Assembly (NCBI GenBank): GCA_963715815.1
Contig: OY970278.1
Location: forward strand, 310,001 to 374,000
Source of the DNA: JAFAMS01 sp963715815
GTDB taxonomy: Bacteria; Vulcanimicrobiota; Vulcanimicrobiia; Vulcanimicrobiales; Vulcanimicrobiaceae
Length of the DNA stretch: 64,000 bases
Direction of reading: 5' to 3'
Below the pieces are notes generated by a model. It saw only the letters and a program-made list of their open reading frames with translations, ran no database searches and had not been told where the DNA came from. Shown here piece after piece: positions 9,365-18,217 of the stretch. A program made the position numbers and the translations under genes. Positions within the stretch are counted from its first letter, which is position 1. Every line of letters begins with the position of its first letter.

Positions 9365-9377
9365 TCCTGACTCAGGA
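9365..9377 (-). promoter_or_regulatory. Inverted repeat covering the rpsO Shine-Dalgarno
   Basis: TCCTGA-G-TCAGGA (minus-strand reading) is a perfect 6+1+6 inverted repeat just before the rpsO ATG. In RNA it could form a short hairpin that hides the AGGAG. The small loop means a weak stem of about four pairs, so regulation is only a suggestion. Confidence 0.35.
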
Positions 9378-9408
9378 TAGGCTCGCTCGGCTCCAGCACA
9401 ACCTAAGA

Positions 9409-9453
9409 GGCGGCCGGGCCGGCGACCGCGGCATCATAGCACGCCCGGCCGCC
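9409..9453 (-). terminator. GC-rich hairpin between the metalloprotease gene and rpsO
   Basis: GGCGGCCGGGC (9409-9419) and GCCCGGCCGCC (9443-9453) are an exact 11-base inverted repeat with a 23-base spacer. It lies about 20 bases past the stop of the minus-strand metalloprotease and about 50 bases before rpsO. Its position suits a terminator or part of the rpsO leader. The bases after the stem (TCTTAGGTTGT on the minus strand) are only moderately T-rich, so intrinsic termination is uncertain. Confidence 0.5.
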
Positions 9454-9475
9454 GCCAGCCAAGTACTCTGCTCGC

Positions 9476-12103
9476 TTAGCCCGCTTGCTGGTAGACCTCA
9501 CGGGCGCGCAAGGCGCGGGCCGCGTCGGCACGCATCGCCTCGAGGTGCGCATGCGTCTGAACGTCGGTCGTCTTGTGCAGCCCGGCGTCGATGCGGGCTT
9601 CCAAATCGCCGAGCTCGTAACGCGCGAGCGCTTGCGCGTCGTACGGCGTACCTTTCGTCGGAACCGACGTCAGCTTCGCGAGCAGCGCCGTGTAGCGCCG
9701 CTGCAGATTGCGGCGTACGCTCGACGCGTGTGCGATCGCGCCCGTGCGCAGGTCGCCGAAGATCGCGTTTTGATTCCAGGTAAAGAGATCGGCCATCGTC
9801 ATCGTTCCCGCGCCTTTGCTGGGAAGATCGGCGATGCGCTGCAAGACGATGGGCGAGTACATATATCCCAGCGCAATGTCTTGAAAACGCGCCGCAACGG
9901 TCGCAACCGAAACGTCGAAGCGTGGAAGTTCCGTGTAGCCGAAATTGAGGAACGGTTCGTGCTCGCTGTACACCAGGCGGCGGAGTGTCGTCGGCGAGAA
10001 GTGCCAAGCCGAATCGTTGAACATGTAGCGATCGAGAATTTCGAAGGCGTGACGTTCATCGTTGCGCGAGACGGCGGTCAGAGGCAACGTCGAGTGGGGA
10101 TCCCCGACGCGTGCGCGTGAGAGATATTCGCCGCCGATGAAGTGCGACGCGGCAAGGCTGCAGCGCGAATACTGCGAGAGCACCGTGCCGAAGGCTGCGC
10201 GCTCGTCATCCCAGCTGTGTTCCGGCCGCGGAAACTGGTTGTCGAGGCGCGTCAACACGTTGTGCTCGATTGACAATTGCTGCTCGCACCAACCGAGTTG
10301 ATCGCCCGTGAGCAAGAATTGCGCGACGCGAGGATCGACCGCGTGTCCGGTGTTCCATTCGACATCTTCGTCGGATGCAAACATATAGCGCGGATCGCTC
10401 CAAGCGGATGCGATACGGTGCAGCGCGGGCAGCTCGGCATCCGGCGTTGTTGCGCCCGGAATGCGCCCGTAGCCGTATTCGATCGCGTGATAATCGTACG
10501 GACCCAGCACCGGTTGGAACAGATCGCCGTTCGATGCGCCGCGCGGTGCGAGATTGAACGGGATGTAATCCATGACGGATGTAGACAAGCCCCACGCTTG
10601 CGTGAATTTCTTGCTGCGCAGATCCGCGAGCGTGTAAGCACCGTGGCCGATGAAATTGTGCATCAGACCCCAATCGTGTCCAACTTCGTGAAGTACGATC
10701 GAATAGAGGAACGGGCCGACTTCTCTGCGTGCTATCGCTTGCGGATCTTCGCCGCTCATAACCGCTTGCGCGTACGCCCCGTATGCAAACTGTTCCGCCA
10801 TTAGCGCGCCATCGTTGTGCGCGATGAATTCTCGCGGATTCGGCATCTCTTCGAGCGCCGTGCTCTGCGGTGCGTAGACTTCGAGTGCGCGGCTGCCGAA
10901 ATGCACGAGATCGCTGTCGATCAACACGCCGCCGCGGAAGACTTCACCCGTCCGCGGATCCCAAACGAGCTGCGCCTCGGCGAAGCCGCCGCTGTTGGCT
11001 TCCGTCAGCCAACGAATCACGTTATAGCGCACGTCGTCGGGATCCCATGCGGGATCCGACGGCTGATCCTGAACCTGCACAGCATTGGAGACGCCGATGT
11101 GCTCGAAGGCTTTGTTCCAGGCCAGTACGGCGCGGCGAATCGGATCGCGGTATTCAACCGGAATCGTGTTGCTGAGCGTAAAGACAATTGGAGTTTTCGC
11201 CGGCGAGACGCGCTGTGTCGGATCCGACGCCTGCATGTTCCAGCGGATGACGTAGTGCACGAAATCGTCTGGTGCGCTCATTTGATTGAAGCTGATGTGC
11301 GTATCTTCGAAATAGCCGACGCGATCGTCGGCGAGCCGCGGCATGTAGCCGTCGTTCTCGGGCAGAGTAATGAAGTTGTACGTGATCCGCATCTGCAAGC
11401 TGCGCGGATCGGGAACGGTGTTCATCTTCTCGGGCGGCTTGAGCGACGAGAACGTTTCGTCGGCTTCGATCACGACGTTCTTTGGAAAGGCTTTCGATTT
11501 TCCGAAATACGTCCGCGCAGGATCGAGATGATATTGCGTAAGCGGATCCTTGGGATCGGCAAGTGTCTCCCGCATCGTGCTCGTCATATTCAAGACGTCG
11601 CCGAGCAGCGAGCTCATGTCGACAACGATGCTGTCCTTTGCATTCTCGCTGACGACGGGCGCCATGCCCATCACGGAGTCGGCCGTCGAAAGACGGATGG
11701 CATCGGCAAGCGGCGTGTTCGGGAGCGCGGAGAAGCGCGTTTGCGGCCACACAATCGCGACCGTGCGTCCTTCGCGAACGAAGCGCACCAAGCGCGCTTC
11801 CTGCATGAACATCTGGCCCGACTGAATTCCGTAACCACCGAGTCCGTTGGCCGGCACCGCAGTCTCGAGATAGTCTTTGTCGAGCTGATCGGTTTTCAGT
11901 TCGAGATAAATCTTGCCGTCTTTGCGCCAAACGGTAAACAAGCCGTCTTGCTTCTCGGCATCCTTGGTCCACGCCGAATACGCTGGGAGCGGAGGCGCGG
12001 ATCCGGTCGGTCCGCCGGCCGGCGGCGTTTGCGCACCGGCTTGAGCTGTAAGCAATCCAGCGAAGATAAGGATTGCGCAAATGCGCGCGACTGAGCCGAT
12101 CAC
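9476..12103 (-). CDS. Secreted zinc-dependent metalloprotease (DUF5117/DUF4953-like)
   Basis: Large (875-residue) exported metalloprotease. The N-terminus (MIGSVARICAILIFAGLLTA) is a Sec signal followed by AGAQTPPA. The zinc site is HEVGHDWGLMHNF, with His472, Glu473, His476 and His482, a metzincin-like HExxHxxGxxH. The long N-terminal region with DKDYLETAVPANGLGGYG and the extended C-terminal part match the bacterial family annotated as zinc-dependent metalloprotease with DUF5117/DUF4953. Substrate unknown. It is monocistronic by appearance, with a hairpin after the stop and a divergent Rieske gene and small ORF upstream. Confidence 0.88.
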   Translation of the reverse strand: MIGSVARICAILIFAGLLTAQAGAQTPPAGGPTGSAPPLPAYSAWTKDAEKQDGLFTVWRKDGKIYLELKTDQLDKDYLETAVPANGLGGYGIQSGQMFMQEARLVRFVREGRTVAIVWPQTRFSALPNTPLADAIRLSTADSVMGMAPVVSENAKDSIVVDMSSLLGDVLNMTSTMRETLADPKDPLTQYHLDPARTYFGKSKAFPKNVVIEADETFSSLKPPEKMNTVPDPRSLQMRITYNFITLPENDGYMPRLADDRVGYFEDTHISFNQMSAPDDFVHYVIRWNMQASDPTQRVSPAKTPIVFTLSNTIPVEYRDPIRRAVLAWNKAFEHIGVSNAVQVQDQPSDPAWDPDDVRYNVIRWLTEANSGGFAEAQLVWDPRTGEVFRGGVLIDSDLVHFGSRALEVYAPQSTALEEMPNPREFIAHNDGALMAEQFAYGAYAQAVMSGEDPQAIARREVGPFLYSIVLHEVGHDWGLMHNFIGHGAYTLADLRSKKFTQAWGLSTSVMDYIPFNLAPRGASNGDLFQPVLGPYDYHAIEYGYGRIPGATTPDAELPALHRIASAWSDPRYMFASDEDVEWNTGHAVDPRVAQFLLTGDQLGWCEQQLSIEHNVLTRLDNQFPRPEHSWDDERAAFGTVLSQYSRCSLAASHFIGGEYLSRARVGDPHSTLPLTAVSRNDERHAFEILDRYMFNDSAWHFSPTTLRRLVYSEHEPFLNFGYTELPRFDVSVATVAARFQDIALGYMYSPIVLQRIADLPSKGAGTMTMADLFTWNQNAIFGDLRTGAIAHASSVRRNLQRRYTALLAKLTSVPTKGTPYDAQALARYELGDLEARIDAGLHKTTDVQTHAHLEAMRADAARALRAREVYQQAG

Positions 12104-12157
12104 AAAAAACCCGCCTTTCAGGAAGCCGAGGCGGACGACGTTAAATCGAAAGAAGCC

Positions 12158-12451
12158 CTAAGCCTTCATCTCTGGGGCCTGATCCGTAAGCGCAGTTCGT
12201 ATACGATCGCGGAGCGTCGCTAGCGAGGGATCGAGCGTGGTATTCTGCTGCGCCAGCATCTCGAGCGCGGTCAGAACGGCCATCGCGTCCGGTCGCTCGA
12301 CCGGAACGTAGATGTTTTTGCTCAACTCGTCATCGAGGCGTTCGAGCGCGCGCTTTGCCATATTGGCTTGCCCGAACGAGTATGCGTGGTGGCTCGCGTT
12401 TCCCAATAACTTGAGCTCGGATTCGAGCCAGTCGCGATAATCACGAAGCAT
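12158..12451 (-). CDS. Conserved-looking hypothetical protein, 97 residues
   Basis: Small, soluble, probably all-helical protein (MLRDYRDWLESELKLLGNAS...) with no motif I recognise and no signal peptide. The ATG at 12451 is preceded by a strong AAAGGAAAC ribosome site, and codon use resembles its neighbours, so I think it is real. It lies 54 bases upstream of the metalloprotease on the same strand and could be cotranscribed with it. It diverges from the Rieske ferredoxin gene. Confidence 0.65.
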   Translation of the reverse strand: MLRDYRDWLESELKLLGNASHHAYSFGQANMAKRALERLDDELSKNIYVPVERPDAMAVLTALEMLAQQNTTLDPSLATLRDRIRTALTDQAPEMKA

Positions 12452-12501
12452 GGTGTTTCCTTTCGTAGGGCGGGTCAGCCGTTCGTCGAAATACGTTCGG
12501 T

Positions 12502-12822
12502 GTGATCGACGAGTACGTAACGGTCGCTTCCGTCGACGACATACCCAGCGGGACTGCTAAGAACGTCACCGTCGGCGAAGATCAGATCGCCCTCTTTCAC
12601 GTCGACGATGATTGGTATGCGCTCGAAGGCAATTGCCCCCATCAGGGCGGTCCGCTCGCGGAAGGCTGGATCCACGAGAAAACGGTCACGTGCCCGTGGC
12701 ACGCGTGGTGCTTTTCGCTCGAAACGGGACGTATGGTGCTGCTCGAGACGGAAGGCGTCGCCTCGTACGACGTCCGCATCGAGGGCGGCATGGTCGCGAT
12801 CAACCCGAAGCCTCGGGAGTAA
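12502..12822 (+). CDS. Rieske-type [2Fe-2S] ferredoxin (NirD/HcaC-like)
   Basis: 106-residue soluble Rieske protein with both cluster motifs: C-P-H-Q-G-G near residue 44 and C-P-W-H-A-W near residue 63. The layout matches dioxygenase ferredoxins and the small subunit of assimilatory nitrite reductase. No partner oxygenase or reductase is adjacent, so its electron partner is unknown. The start is GTG at 12502 (MIDEYVTVASVDDIP) without an obvious Shine-Dalgarno. Its 3' end overlaps the convergent IPP isomerase gene by 23 bases. Confidence 0.88.
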   Translation: MIDEYVTVASVDDIPSGTAKNVTVGEDQIALFHVDDDWYALEGNCPHQGGPLAEGWIHEKTVTCPWHAWCFSLETGRMVLLETEGVASYDVRIEGGMVAINPKPRE

Positions 12823-13837
12823 GTAGCGCCCCACGCAGGTTCGCGATCGTTCGCGAGCCGGTTGCGAACATTGCGATACGCAATCCCTCGATGATTTCGG
12901 TGAGGGCTTCGCTGACTGCATCCGGCGATCGCGTCGCGGGCTCGAGTAGCGGCAACGCCATTCCGGCCAAGTCGGCGCCAAGCGCAAGCGCTTTTGCAAC
13001 ATCGATGCCGGTTCGAATCCCACCGCTCGCAACGATCGCTGCGTTCGGAAACGCAAGACGCATGGCACGCGTCGCACGCACAGTCGGAGCGCCCCAATCG
13101 GCGAATTGCTCGGCCAAGCGCGCACGCAGCGGATCCTCCGAGCGTTTGCCCTCGACGCGCGCCCACGACGTGCCGCCCGCGCCGGCGACGTCGATCGCAG
13201 CGATGCCGGCGTCGAACAAACGCTGCGCGGTGCTCGGCGAAATCCCGGAACCGACGCTTTTCGCTACAACCGGAACGTCGAGCGCGCGAATCAGAGATCC
13301 GATTTTAGGAAGCAAACCGCGAAAGTTGGTATCGCCGTGCGGCTGAAGCGATTCTTGCAAGGGATTTAAATGTAGATAGAGGCCGCTCGCGCCGATCGCC
13401 TTGATGGCGCGGCGCGCGTCTTCGATGCCGACGCCGTAGTTGAGCTGGACGGCGCCGAGATTTGCGAACAGCATGATCTTCGGAGCGACCTCACGCACGT
13501 CGTAGGTCGCGAAGAGCGCCGGGTTTTCGATCGCGGCGCGAATGCTACCGAGTCCGAGCGCGATCCCCGCGGCCTGCGCTGCGATCGCAAGATTACGGTT
13601 GATCGCCGCGGCGCGCTCGGTTCCGCCCGTCATCGACGAAATGATTAATGGCGCGTGCAGCGTCGTTCCAAGGAACGTTGTCTGCAGCACCACGTCTTCA
13701 AGCGCGATCTCGGGCAGCGCTTCGTGCCGCAAACGCACGGCGCCGAAGCCTGCCTCGAGGGTCGAGGCGACATCGTCGTTCAGGCAAATGTCGAGGTGCC
13801 GGGTTTTACGCTGCTCGGTGCTCACGCGAAATCTCAT
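12800..13837 (-). CDS. fni: Type 2 isopentenyl-diphosphate delta-isomerase (FMN-dependent)
   Basis: Interconverts isopentenyl and dimethylallyl diphosphate using reduced FMN. The protein (345 residues) shows the family signatures ISSMTGGTERAAAINRNLA near residue 70, VAKSVGSGIS near 195, DVAGAGGTSW near 215 and the phosphate-binding SGGIRTGIDVAKALALGA near 270. I chose ATG at 13837 (MRFRVSTEQRKTRHLDICL) because AAAGGCGGC precedes it; an ATG at 13867 would add ten unconserved residues. It supplies precursors for the quinone side chains made by the UbiA product. It diverges from the SGNH lipoprotein gene. Confidence 0.95.
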   Translation of the reverse strand: MRFRVSTEQRKTRHLDICLNDDVASTLEAGFGAVRLRHEALPEIALEDVVLQTTFLGTTLHAPLIISSMTGGTERAAAINRNLAIAAQAAGIALGLGSIRAAIENPALFATYDVREVAPKIMLFANLGAVQLNYGVGIEDARRAIKAIGASGLYLHLNPLQESLQPHGDTNFRGLLPKIGSLIRALDVPVVAKSVGSGISPSTAQRLFDAGIAAIDVAGAGGTSWARVEGKRSEDPLRARLAEQFADWGAPTVRATRAMRLAFPNAAIVASGGIRTGIDVAKALALGADLAGMALPLLEPATRSPDAVSEALTEIIEGLRIAMFATGSRTIANLRGALLTPEASG

Positions 13838-13893
13838 GCCGCCTTTAGAACGCTTGGCAAGATACACCTCGCCTACGAGGAATGCCGGGAGCG

Positions 13894-14889
13894 ATGAGAA
13901 CCTGGCTGCTGCTTTTTCTGATCTTTGCGACCGTCGGCATCGCGGCCGGGTGCAAAGGGTCAGGATCGTCCTCGAACAATCCGACCCCGTACCCGACGCA
14001 ATCGGCCCGCGGCGGCGCGGACGAAGTCGCGTTCGGCGACGACTTTACGGTCGGCATTGGCACCTCGTTCTGCGGCATCTCATTGAGCGGGCCGTGCAGC
14101 ACCTCGCCCACGGCTGCGGGCGTAACGCCCGGAATCAATCCGACGGGTTGGTCGCAACGCTTTTCGGGCGCGCTCAGCCTTCCAAGGTATGCCCCATCTG
14201 CCAGCATCATTCTCGGCGTTAGCGGCGCACTGAGCGGTGAAGCGCCGAAACCGGAAGGCTTTGGCGGCGATGTGCTGGCCAACAGCACCCAGTTTGCCGA
14301 TCTCACTTCGCTCACGACGAGCATTCGCTCGAACAACATTCGCATGATCGTGATCGTTCAAAGCGGCATCAACGATGTGTTCGACGCGTACTATTCGGCG
14401 TTGTGCGTCACAAACGGCGGTACGGTCACCGGCGGCGGCAGCGCAACGCAATCGGCGCCCTGCACCGCTTCGGGAACGACACTTGCCGATTCGAGCAACA
14501 ATGTGCGGAACGGAACGTTGTACAGTGCGTTTCACACGATGCTCTCTAACTTGAGCGCCCTGACGGGCGGCCCGCCGGAAGTGACATTGATCGTCGGCGT
14601 CCCCGACGTCGGTTCGTTGCCGTACTCGATCGCGAATTTCACGTCGGGGCAGCGCGCAACGCTGACTGCGGACTCGCAGCTCGCGAATCAAGCGATGCAG
14701 GCCGCGATCGCGGATGCGACCGACAAAGCCGTCGCGTACGTCGATTGGTACAATTATTTTGCCGCGAACCCGCAGTATTACACGACGAATTACTACGCCT
14801 CGGACCTCTTCCATCTCAACGACCAAGGCTACGCGGTTCTCGAGGGGCTGGTCTTCTCGACATTTACTACGGCGTTCCCGACATTCTAG
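13894..14889 (+). CDS. SGNH/GDSL-like lipoprotein with the nucleophile serine replaced
   Basis: Predicted lipoprotein (331 residues): MRTWLLLFLIFATVGIAAGC has a lipobox ending IAAGC, followed by a Ser/Pro linker. SGNH blocks are recognisable: block III as SGINDVFD near residue 155 and block V as DLFHLND near residue 305. Block I, normally GDSL with the nucleophile Ser, reads FGDDFTVG, so Ser is Asp. The protein may bind rather than cleave esters. Start at ATG 13894 (GGGAG upstream); an ATG 12 bases earlier is also in frame. A paralogue with intact GDSL lies at 16742, sharing the lipobox-NNP-PYPT linker pattern. Confidence 0.75.
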   Translation: MRTWLLLFLIFATVGIAAGCKGSGSSSNNPTPYPTQSARGGADEVAFGDDFTVGIGTSFCGISLSGPCSTSPTAAGVTPGINPTGWSQRFSGALSLPRYAPSASIILGVSGALSGEAPKPEGFGGDVLANSTQFADLTSLTTSIRSNNIRMIVIVQSGINDVFDAYYSALCVTNGGTVTGGGSATQSAPCTASGTTLADSSNNVRNGTLYSAFHTMLSNLSALTGGPPEVTLIVGVPDVGSLPYSIANFTSGQRATLTADSQLANQAMQAAIADATDKAVAYVDWYNYFAANPQYYTTNYYASDLFHLNDQGYAVLEGLVFSTFTTAFPTF

Positions 14890-14922
14890 GGGAATGCGCG
14901 CCGGAGGCGTATTCACGGGCGC

Positions 14923-15483
14923 ATGTCGATTGAAGGGAAGCGGGTCGCCGCGCTGATCGGCGACGGATTCGAAGAAGCAGAGCTGGCCGAGCCGCTCAAG
15001 GCTCTCGAGGGTGCCGGCGCGATCGTCACGATTGTGGGTGCTGATGAGAAATCGCGCCAGAAGATACGAGGCAAGCGAGGGCTTGACGACGGCGGCCAGC
15101 AGAAGGCCGAAGAGCTCGCGGCTGATGTGACCGGCGATGACTTCGACGCGCTCCTCATCCCAGGCGGGGGTTCACCCGACCGGTTGCGGACCAACCGCGA
15201 CATTCAGCGGCTCGTTCGCGAGATCGATGGCGCGAAGAAGCCGATCTTTGCGGTCGGCCATGGACCACAGGTGTTGATTTCTTCACAGGTCGTGCGCGGG
15301 CGTCAGCTCACCGGCGCGCCTTCGATCGCCGACGACATCCGCAACGCAGGCGGTTTGTATCGCGATCAGCCCGTCATTCAAGACGGGAACTGGGTGACGA
15401 CGCGGACTGCATCCGACATGCTCGTGTTCACACGCGCGATCCTCGAGAAGCTCGCGAGCGCAGTTCCGGTCGCTTCCGCATAA
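14923..15483 (+). CDS. DJ-1/PfpI-like protein lacking the usual cysteine
   Basis: 186-residue class I glutamine-amidotransferase fold of the PfpI/DJ-1 group, often annotated as general stress protein 18 or peptidase. The N-terminal acid motif GDGFEEAELAEPL and the LIPGGGSPDRLR loop are clear. The nucleophile elbow, normally A-x-C-H-G-P, reads AVGHGPQVL near residue 110: Cys is Gly. Catalysis through a thiol is thus unlikely; a scaffold or a lost function is possible. Start at ATG 14923. It lies between two SGNH lipoprotein genes on the plus strand but has no signal peptide. Confidence 0.85.
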   Translation: MSIEGKRVAALIGDGFEEAELAEPLKALEGAGAIVTIVGADEKSRQKIRGKRGLDDGGQQKAEELAADVTGDDFDALLIPGGGSPDRLRTNRDIQRLVREIDGAKKPIFAVGHGPQVLISSQVVRGRQLTGAPSIADDIRNAGGLYRDQPVIQDGNWVTTRTASDMLVFTRAILEKLASAVPVASA

Positions 15484-15547
15484 CGCGGAGGTTAGTTTTT
15501 CCGAACCCCGTAGGAGGCGGCGAGAAGCTTCTTTCAGAGGGGAAATA

Positions 15548-16726
15548 ATGACCCGATCGATTCAGCGCAAGCTGCTGGTGCCGTTCGCGTTCGTCTTCGC
15601 GTTAACGCCGGCGCTTGCGTCTGCGAACGCATGGCCGATTGTAGCGCCTGCGCCGGCGGCATCGAGCGCACCGATCGAACCGATTAGCTTAGACGTTAAG
15701 CCGATCCGAGTTGCCCAGTCGCAAACGCAAGTGCAGCCACCCGCTCATTTGCCGTTGTGGCGCGACGGGTTGGATTACACGATCGATGCGTCGATTGCGT
15801 GGCCGTTCGGCAATACCGGCAAGCCGTCGGGCGTGGGTCTTCCCGGCGGAATGGATATCATCGGACGCTACGCATTCGGACCCAACACGCGTCTCGTGAT
15901 CGGCTACTACGATTTGCAAGAGTATCCGGTTGGATTCGACACCGGAGTCGTACCGGTTTATTTGCAAGGGGCTGCGACACCGATTGCGACCGCAAACCTC
16001 GGCGCGGCTCCCGAGAATGTTGTAATCAAGAACAGCATCGTCAACGTCCATCTCGATCAGGTCGTGTGGACGAAGCTGATGGGTCAGGATTTTCCGGTAA
16101 CGTTCTCACCGAATTACACGCAGCGCTGGGGATCGGTCGGCGGCGGCACCGATTTGTTGCCGGTCGAGGAAAACGGCTTGCCATACGTCCTGCATTATCG
16201 CTTGGGCACGTACTACGGATTCGGAATGACGATTCCGGTACCGTTCCTCACGCAACCAAAGCACGGACTGATTACGACGTACACGATCTCGCCGCAATGG
16301 CTGACCGGAATCGCGGGAGCGAATGCCACTAACAACGCGCAGCTCGTGCAGATCTTGCACACTGTCTATCATCCGACCAAACAAATTCAACTCGATTTCG
16401 CTCCGTCGCTGTATCCGAACTATCTACCGACGGATATATCGCCGCAGCACTATCTGACGATGATCTACAGCGCCTCATACATCTTTGGACACGACGTCAC
16501 CGATCCGTGGGGCCGGCCGCTGACGAGCCGGATCATTCCGTTTATCCAAGCCACCGTAAGCATGGGCGGCGCGATAAACAGAAGTCCATTCGGCATCAGC
16601 GCGCTGTATTGCCAGTCGCTGCCGTGCAATTCTCCGACAGAGCTCGTGCCGGCGCTCGGCGGTAATCATGCCGCCCAATTTCAATTGAAGGTCGGGATCG
16701 GCCATCCCGACATCATCCCGCTGTAA
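15548..16726 (+). CDS. Secreted, probably beta-strand-rich envelope protein of unknown function
   Basis: 392 residues with a Sec signal (MTRSIQRKLLVPFAFVFAL, cleavage near ASANA) and a Pro/Ala-rich spacer. The rest alternates aromatic and polar residues (RYAFGPNTRLVIGYYDLQ, LHYRLGTYYGFGMTIPVPF, LDFAPSLYPNYLP), as in outer-membrane barrels or strand-rich secreted proteins. I recognise no family. GGGGAAATA precedes the ATG. It sits 15 bases before the second SGNH lipoprotein and 64 bases after the DJ-1-like gene, suggesting one envelope-related transcript. The barrel topology is inferred by eye. Confidence 0.6.
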   Translation: MTRSIQRKLLVPFAFVFALTPALASANAWPIVAPAPAASSAPIEPISLDVKPIRVAQSQTQVQPPAHLPLWRDGLDYTIDASIAWPFGNTGKPSGVGLPGGMDIIGRYAFGPNTRLVIGYYDLQEYPVGFDTGVVPVYLQGAATPIATANLGAAPENVVIKNSIVNVHLDQVVWTKLMGQDFPVTFSPNYTQRWGSVGGGTDLLPVEENGLPYVLHYRLGTYYGFGMTIPVPFLTQPKHGLITTYTISPQWLTGIAGANATNNAQLVQILHTVYHPTKQIQLDFAPSLYPNYLPTDISPQHYLTMIYSASYIFGHDVTDPWGRPLTSRIIPFIQATVSMGGAINRSPFGISALYCQSLPCNSPTELVPALGGNHAAQFQLKVGIGHPDIIPL

Positions 16727-16741
16727 AGGACCGCGAGATTT

Positions 16742-18217
16742 ATGAAACGCTCACCGATCAATTCCGTTCTCGCGGCAGCTACCGTTCTTGCGCTGGTTGC
16801 GTGCAGCGGCGGCGGCGCGGCAAACAATCCAATCGCCAATCCGTATCCGACGACGAATACGGCACCGAGCTCATCCGGGAGCAAGGTTCTCGCGCGCATC
16901 GTAGGCATCGGCGACAGCCTGACTGCGGGTGAAGAATCCGACGGGCTCGTCGGCGTCAACGGCGCGAATCCACTGTTTCCCGGCACCTCGCCGCAGCCGC
17001 TCATCCCCGCCAGCCAGCCGTTCGGATTTTGGGCCGATCTCTACAATTCGGTCAACGGCGCGGGCAGCGCAAATGCAGTTCTGCCGCTGATCCAGTCTCC
17101 GGGCCTCGGAACGTTTTTGCTGCTCACGAACACCGGAAGCTTGACCTCGACACAGACGAGCTGTAGCGGACTCAATGCGCTTGCGTTCGGTGCTACGACT
17201 GCGTCGCAGACGCGTGTGAGTCCGTCGGTGTTGCCGCTCGACGTTGCGGTACCTGGGCAGTTGGTGCACGAAGCGCTCTATCAAACGGGACCGCAAGGCC
17301 CTTGCCAAGATGTTGCGGTTGCTCCCGGCTCGCTTTTCCAAGCGGAGACTACGAATTTCTTACCGATCCTCGGGGGCTTCGGCGGTAAAACGCAAGTTCA
17401 AGCCGCGCGTTCGCTTAACCCGACGTTGACGACCGTGTGGCTGGGCGCGAACGACGTCTTGAAATACGGCCTCTCCGGCGGAGCCTTCGGACCGACGCCG
17501 GCGTCGTCGATTCAGAGCGATCTGATGACAATCGTGCAGACGATGCAGCAGGCCGGCTCGCAAGTAGCCATCGCAAACTTGCCGGACGTTCTGTTCACGC
17601 CGTTGTTCATACCGGTTCCTAACGTCCCGGTATTAATCACGGATCCGCTGACATTGACGATCGTCGGCCTAAGCGGCGGCCTCATCCCTGCAGCAACCGC
17701 GCAGACGATCGCGAACGCCGTTGTCAGCGGCAACAGCCTCACTGCGGGTTCGTATATTACGTTCTCTGCTATGGGTTCGATACTCGCGATCGCGACCGGC
17801 GGACCCGTGCCGACGAACCTCGTCGCGACTAACTTGGCGCTCACCGCGACGTTCGCCGCCCAAGTGCAAACGGAAAACACCGCGTACAACACAGCGATTG
17901 CCGCCGTCGCGTCCGCGACGGGTGCGGCGCTCGTCGACATTCACGCGCTCTTCGTAACCGCTGCGCAAAGCGGCGTCGCCGTTTCTCCACAATGCTGCAC
18001 GCTCACGCCTTTCGGCGGACTCACGTCGTGGGATATGCTCCACCCGTCGTACACGGGTTACGCAATCATTGCGAATGCGTGGATTACTGCGATCAATGCG
18101 AAGTTCGGAACGACGATACCGGCCGTCAGCGTGGCGGCCGCGTATGCAGCCGATCCGTACGCACCGGGCTCACCGTCGTACGGTCTCGGGCTAAAGCGCA
18201 AGATCGGCGCCCGCTAG
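16742..18217 (+). CDS. SGNH/GDSL hydrolase lipoprotein
   Basis: 491-residue lipoprotein esterase/lipase-like hydrolase. The signal MKRSPINSVLAAATVLALVAC ends in the lipobox LVAC, followed by the linker NNPIANPYPTT. The four SGNH blocks are visible: IGDSLTAG (nucleophile Ser) near residue 58, block III WLGANDVLKYG near 235, and the Asp/His pair DMLHPSYTGYAI near 430. It is long for the family, with a Ser/Thr/Ala-rich insertion. Probably surface or periplasmic; substrate unknown. Its paralogue at 13894 has GDD in place of GDS. The TAG stop shares CTAG with the convergent nicotinate phosphoribosyltransferase gene. Confidence 0.82.
   Translation: MKRSPINSVLAAATVLALVACSGGGAANNPIANPYPTTNTAPSSSGSKVLARIVGIGDSLTAGEESDGLVGVNGANPLFPGTSPQPLIPASQPFGFWADLYNSVNGAGSANAVLPLIQSPGLGTFLLLTNTGSLTSTQTSCSGLNALAFGATTASQTRVSPSVLPLDVAVPGQLVHEALYQTGPQGPCQDVAVAPGSLFQAETTNFLPILGGFGGKTQVQAARSLNPTLTTVWLGANDVLKYGLSGGAFGPTPASSIQSDLMTIVQTMQQAGSQVAIANLPDVLFTPLFIPVPNVPVLITDPLTLTIVGLSGGLIPAATAQTIANAVVSGNSLTAGSYITFSAMGSILAIATGGPVPTNLVATNLALTATFAAQVQTENTAYNTAIAAVASATGAALVDIHALFVTAAQSGVAVSPQCCTLTPFGGLTSWDMLHPSYTGYAIIANAWITAINAKFGTTIPAVSVAAAYAADPYAPGSPSYGLGLKRKIGAR

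Noticed and set aside
10817..12094. Long plus-strand ORF (425 residues) opposite the metalloprotease
   Set aside because: Antisense shadow without start signal or recognisable domain.
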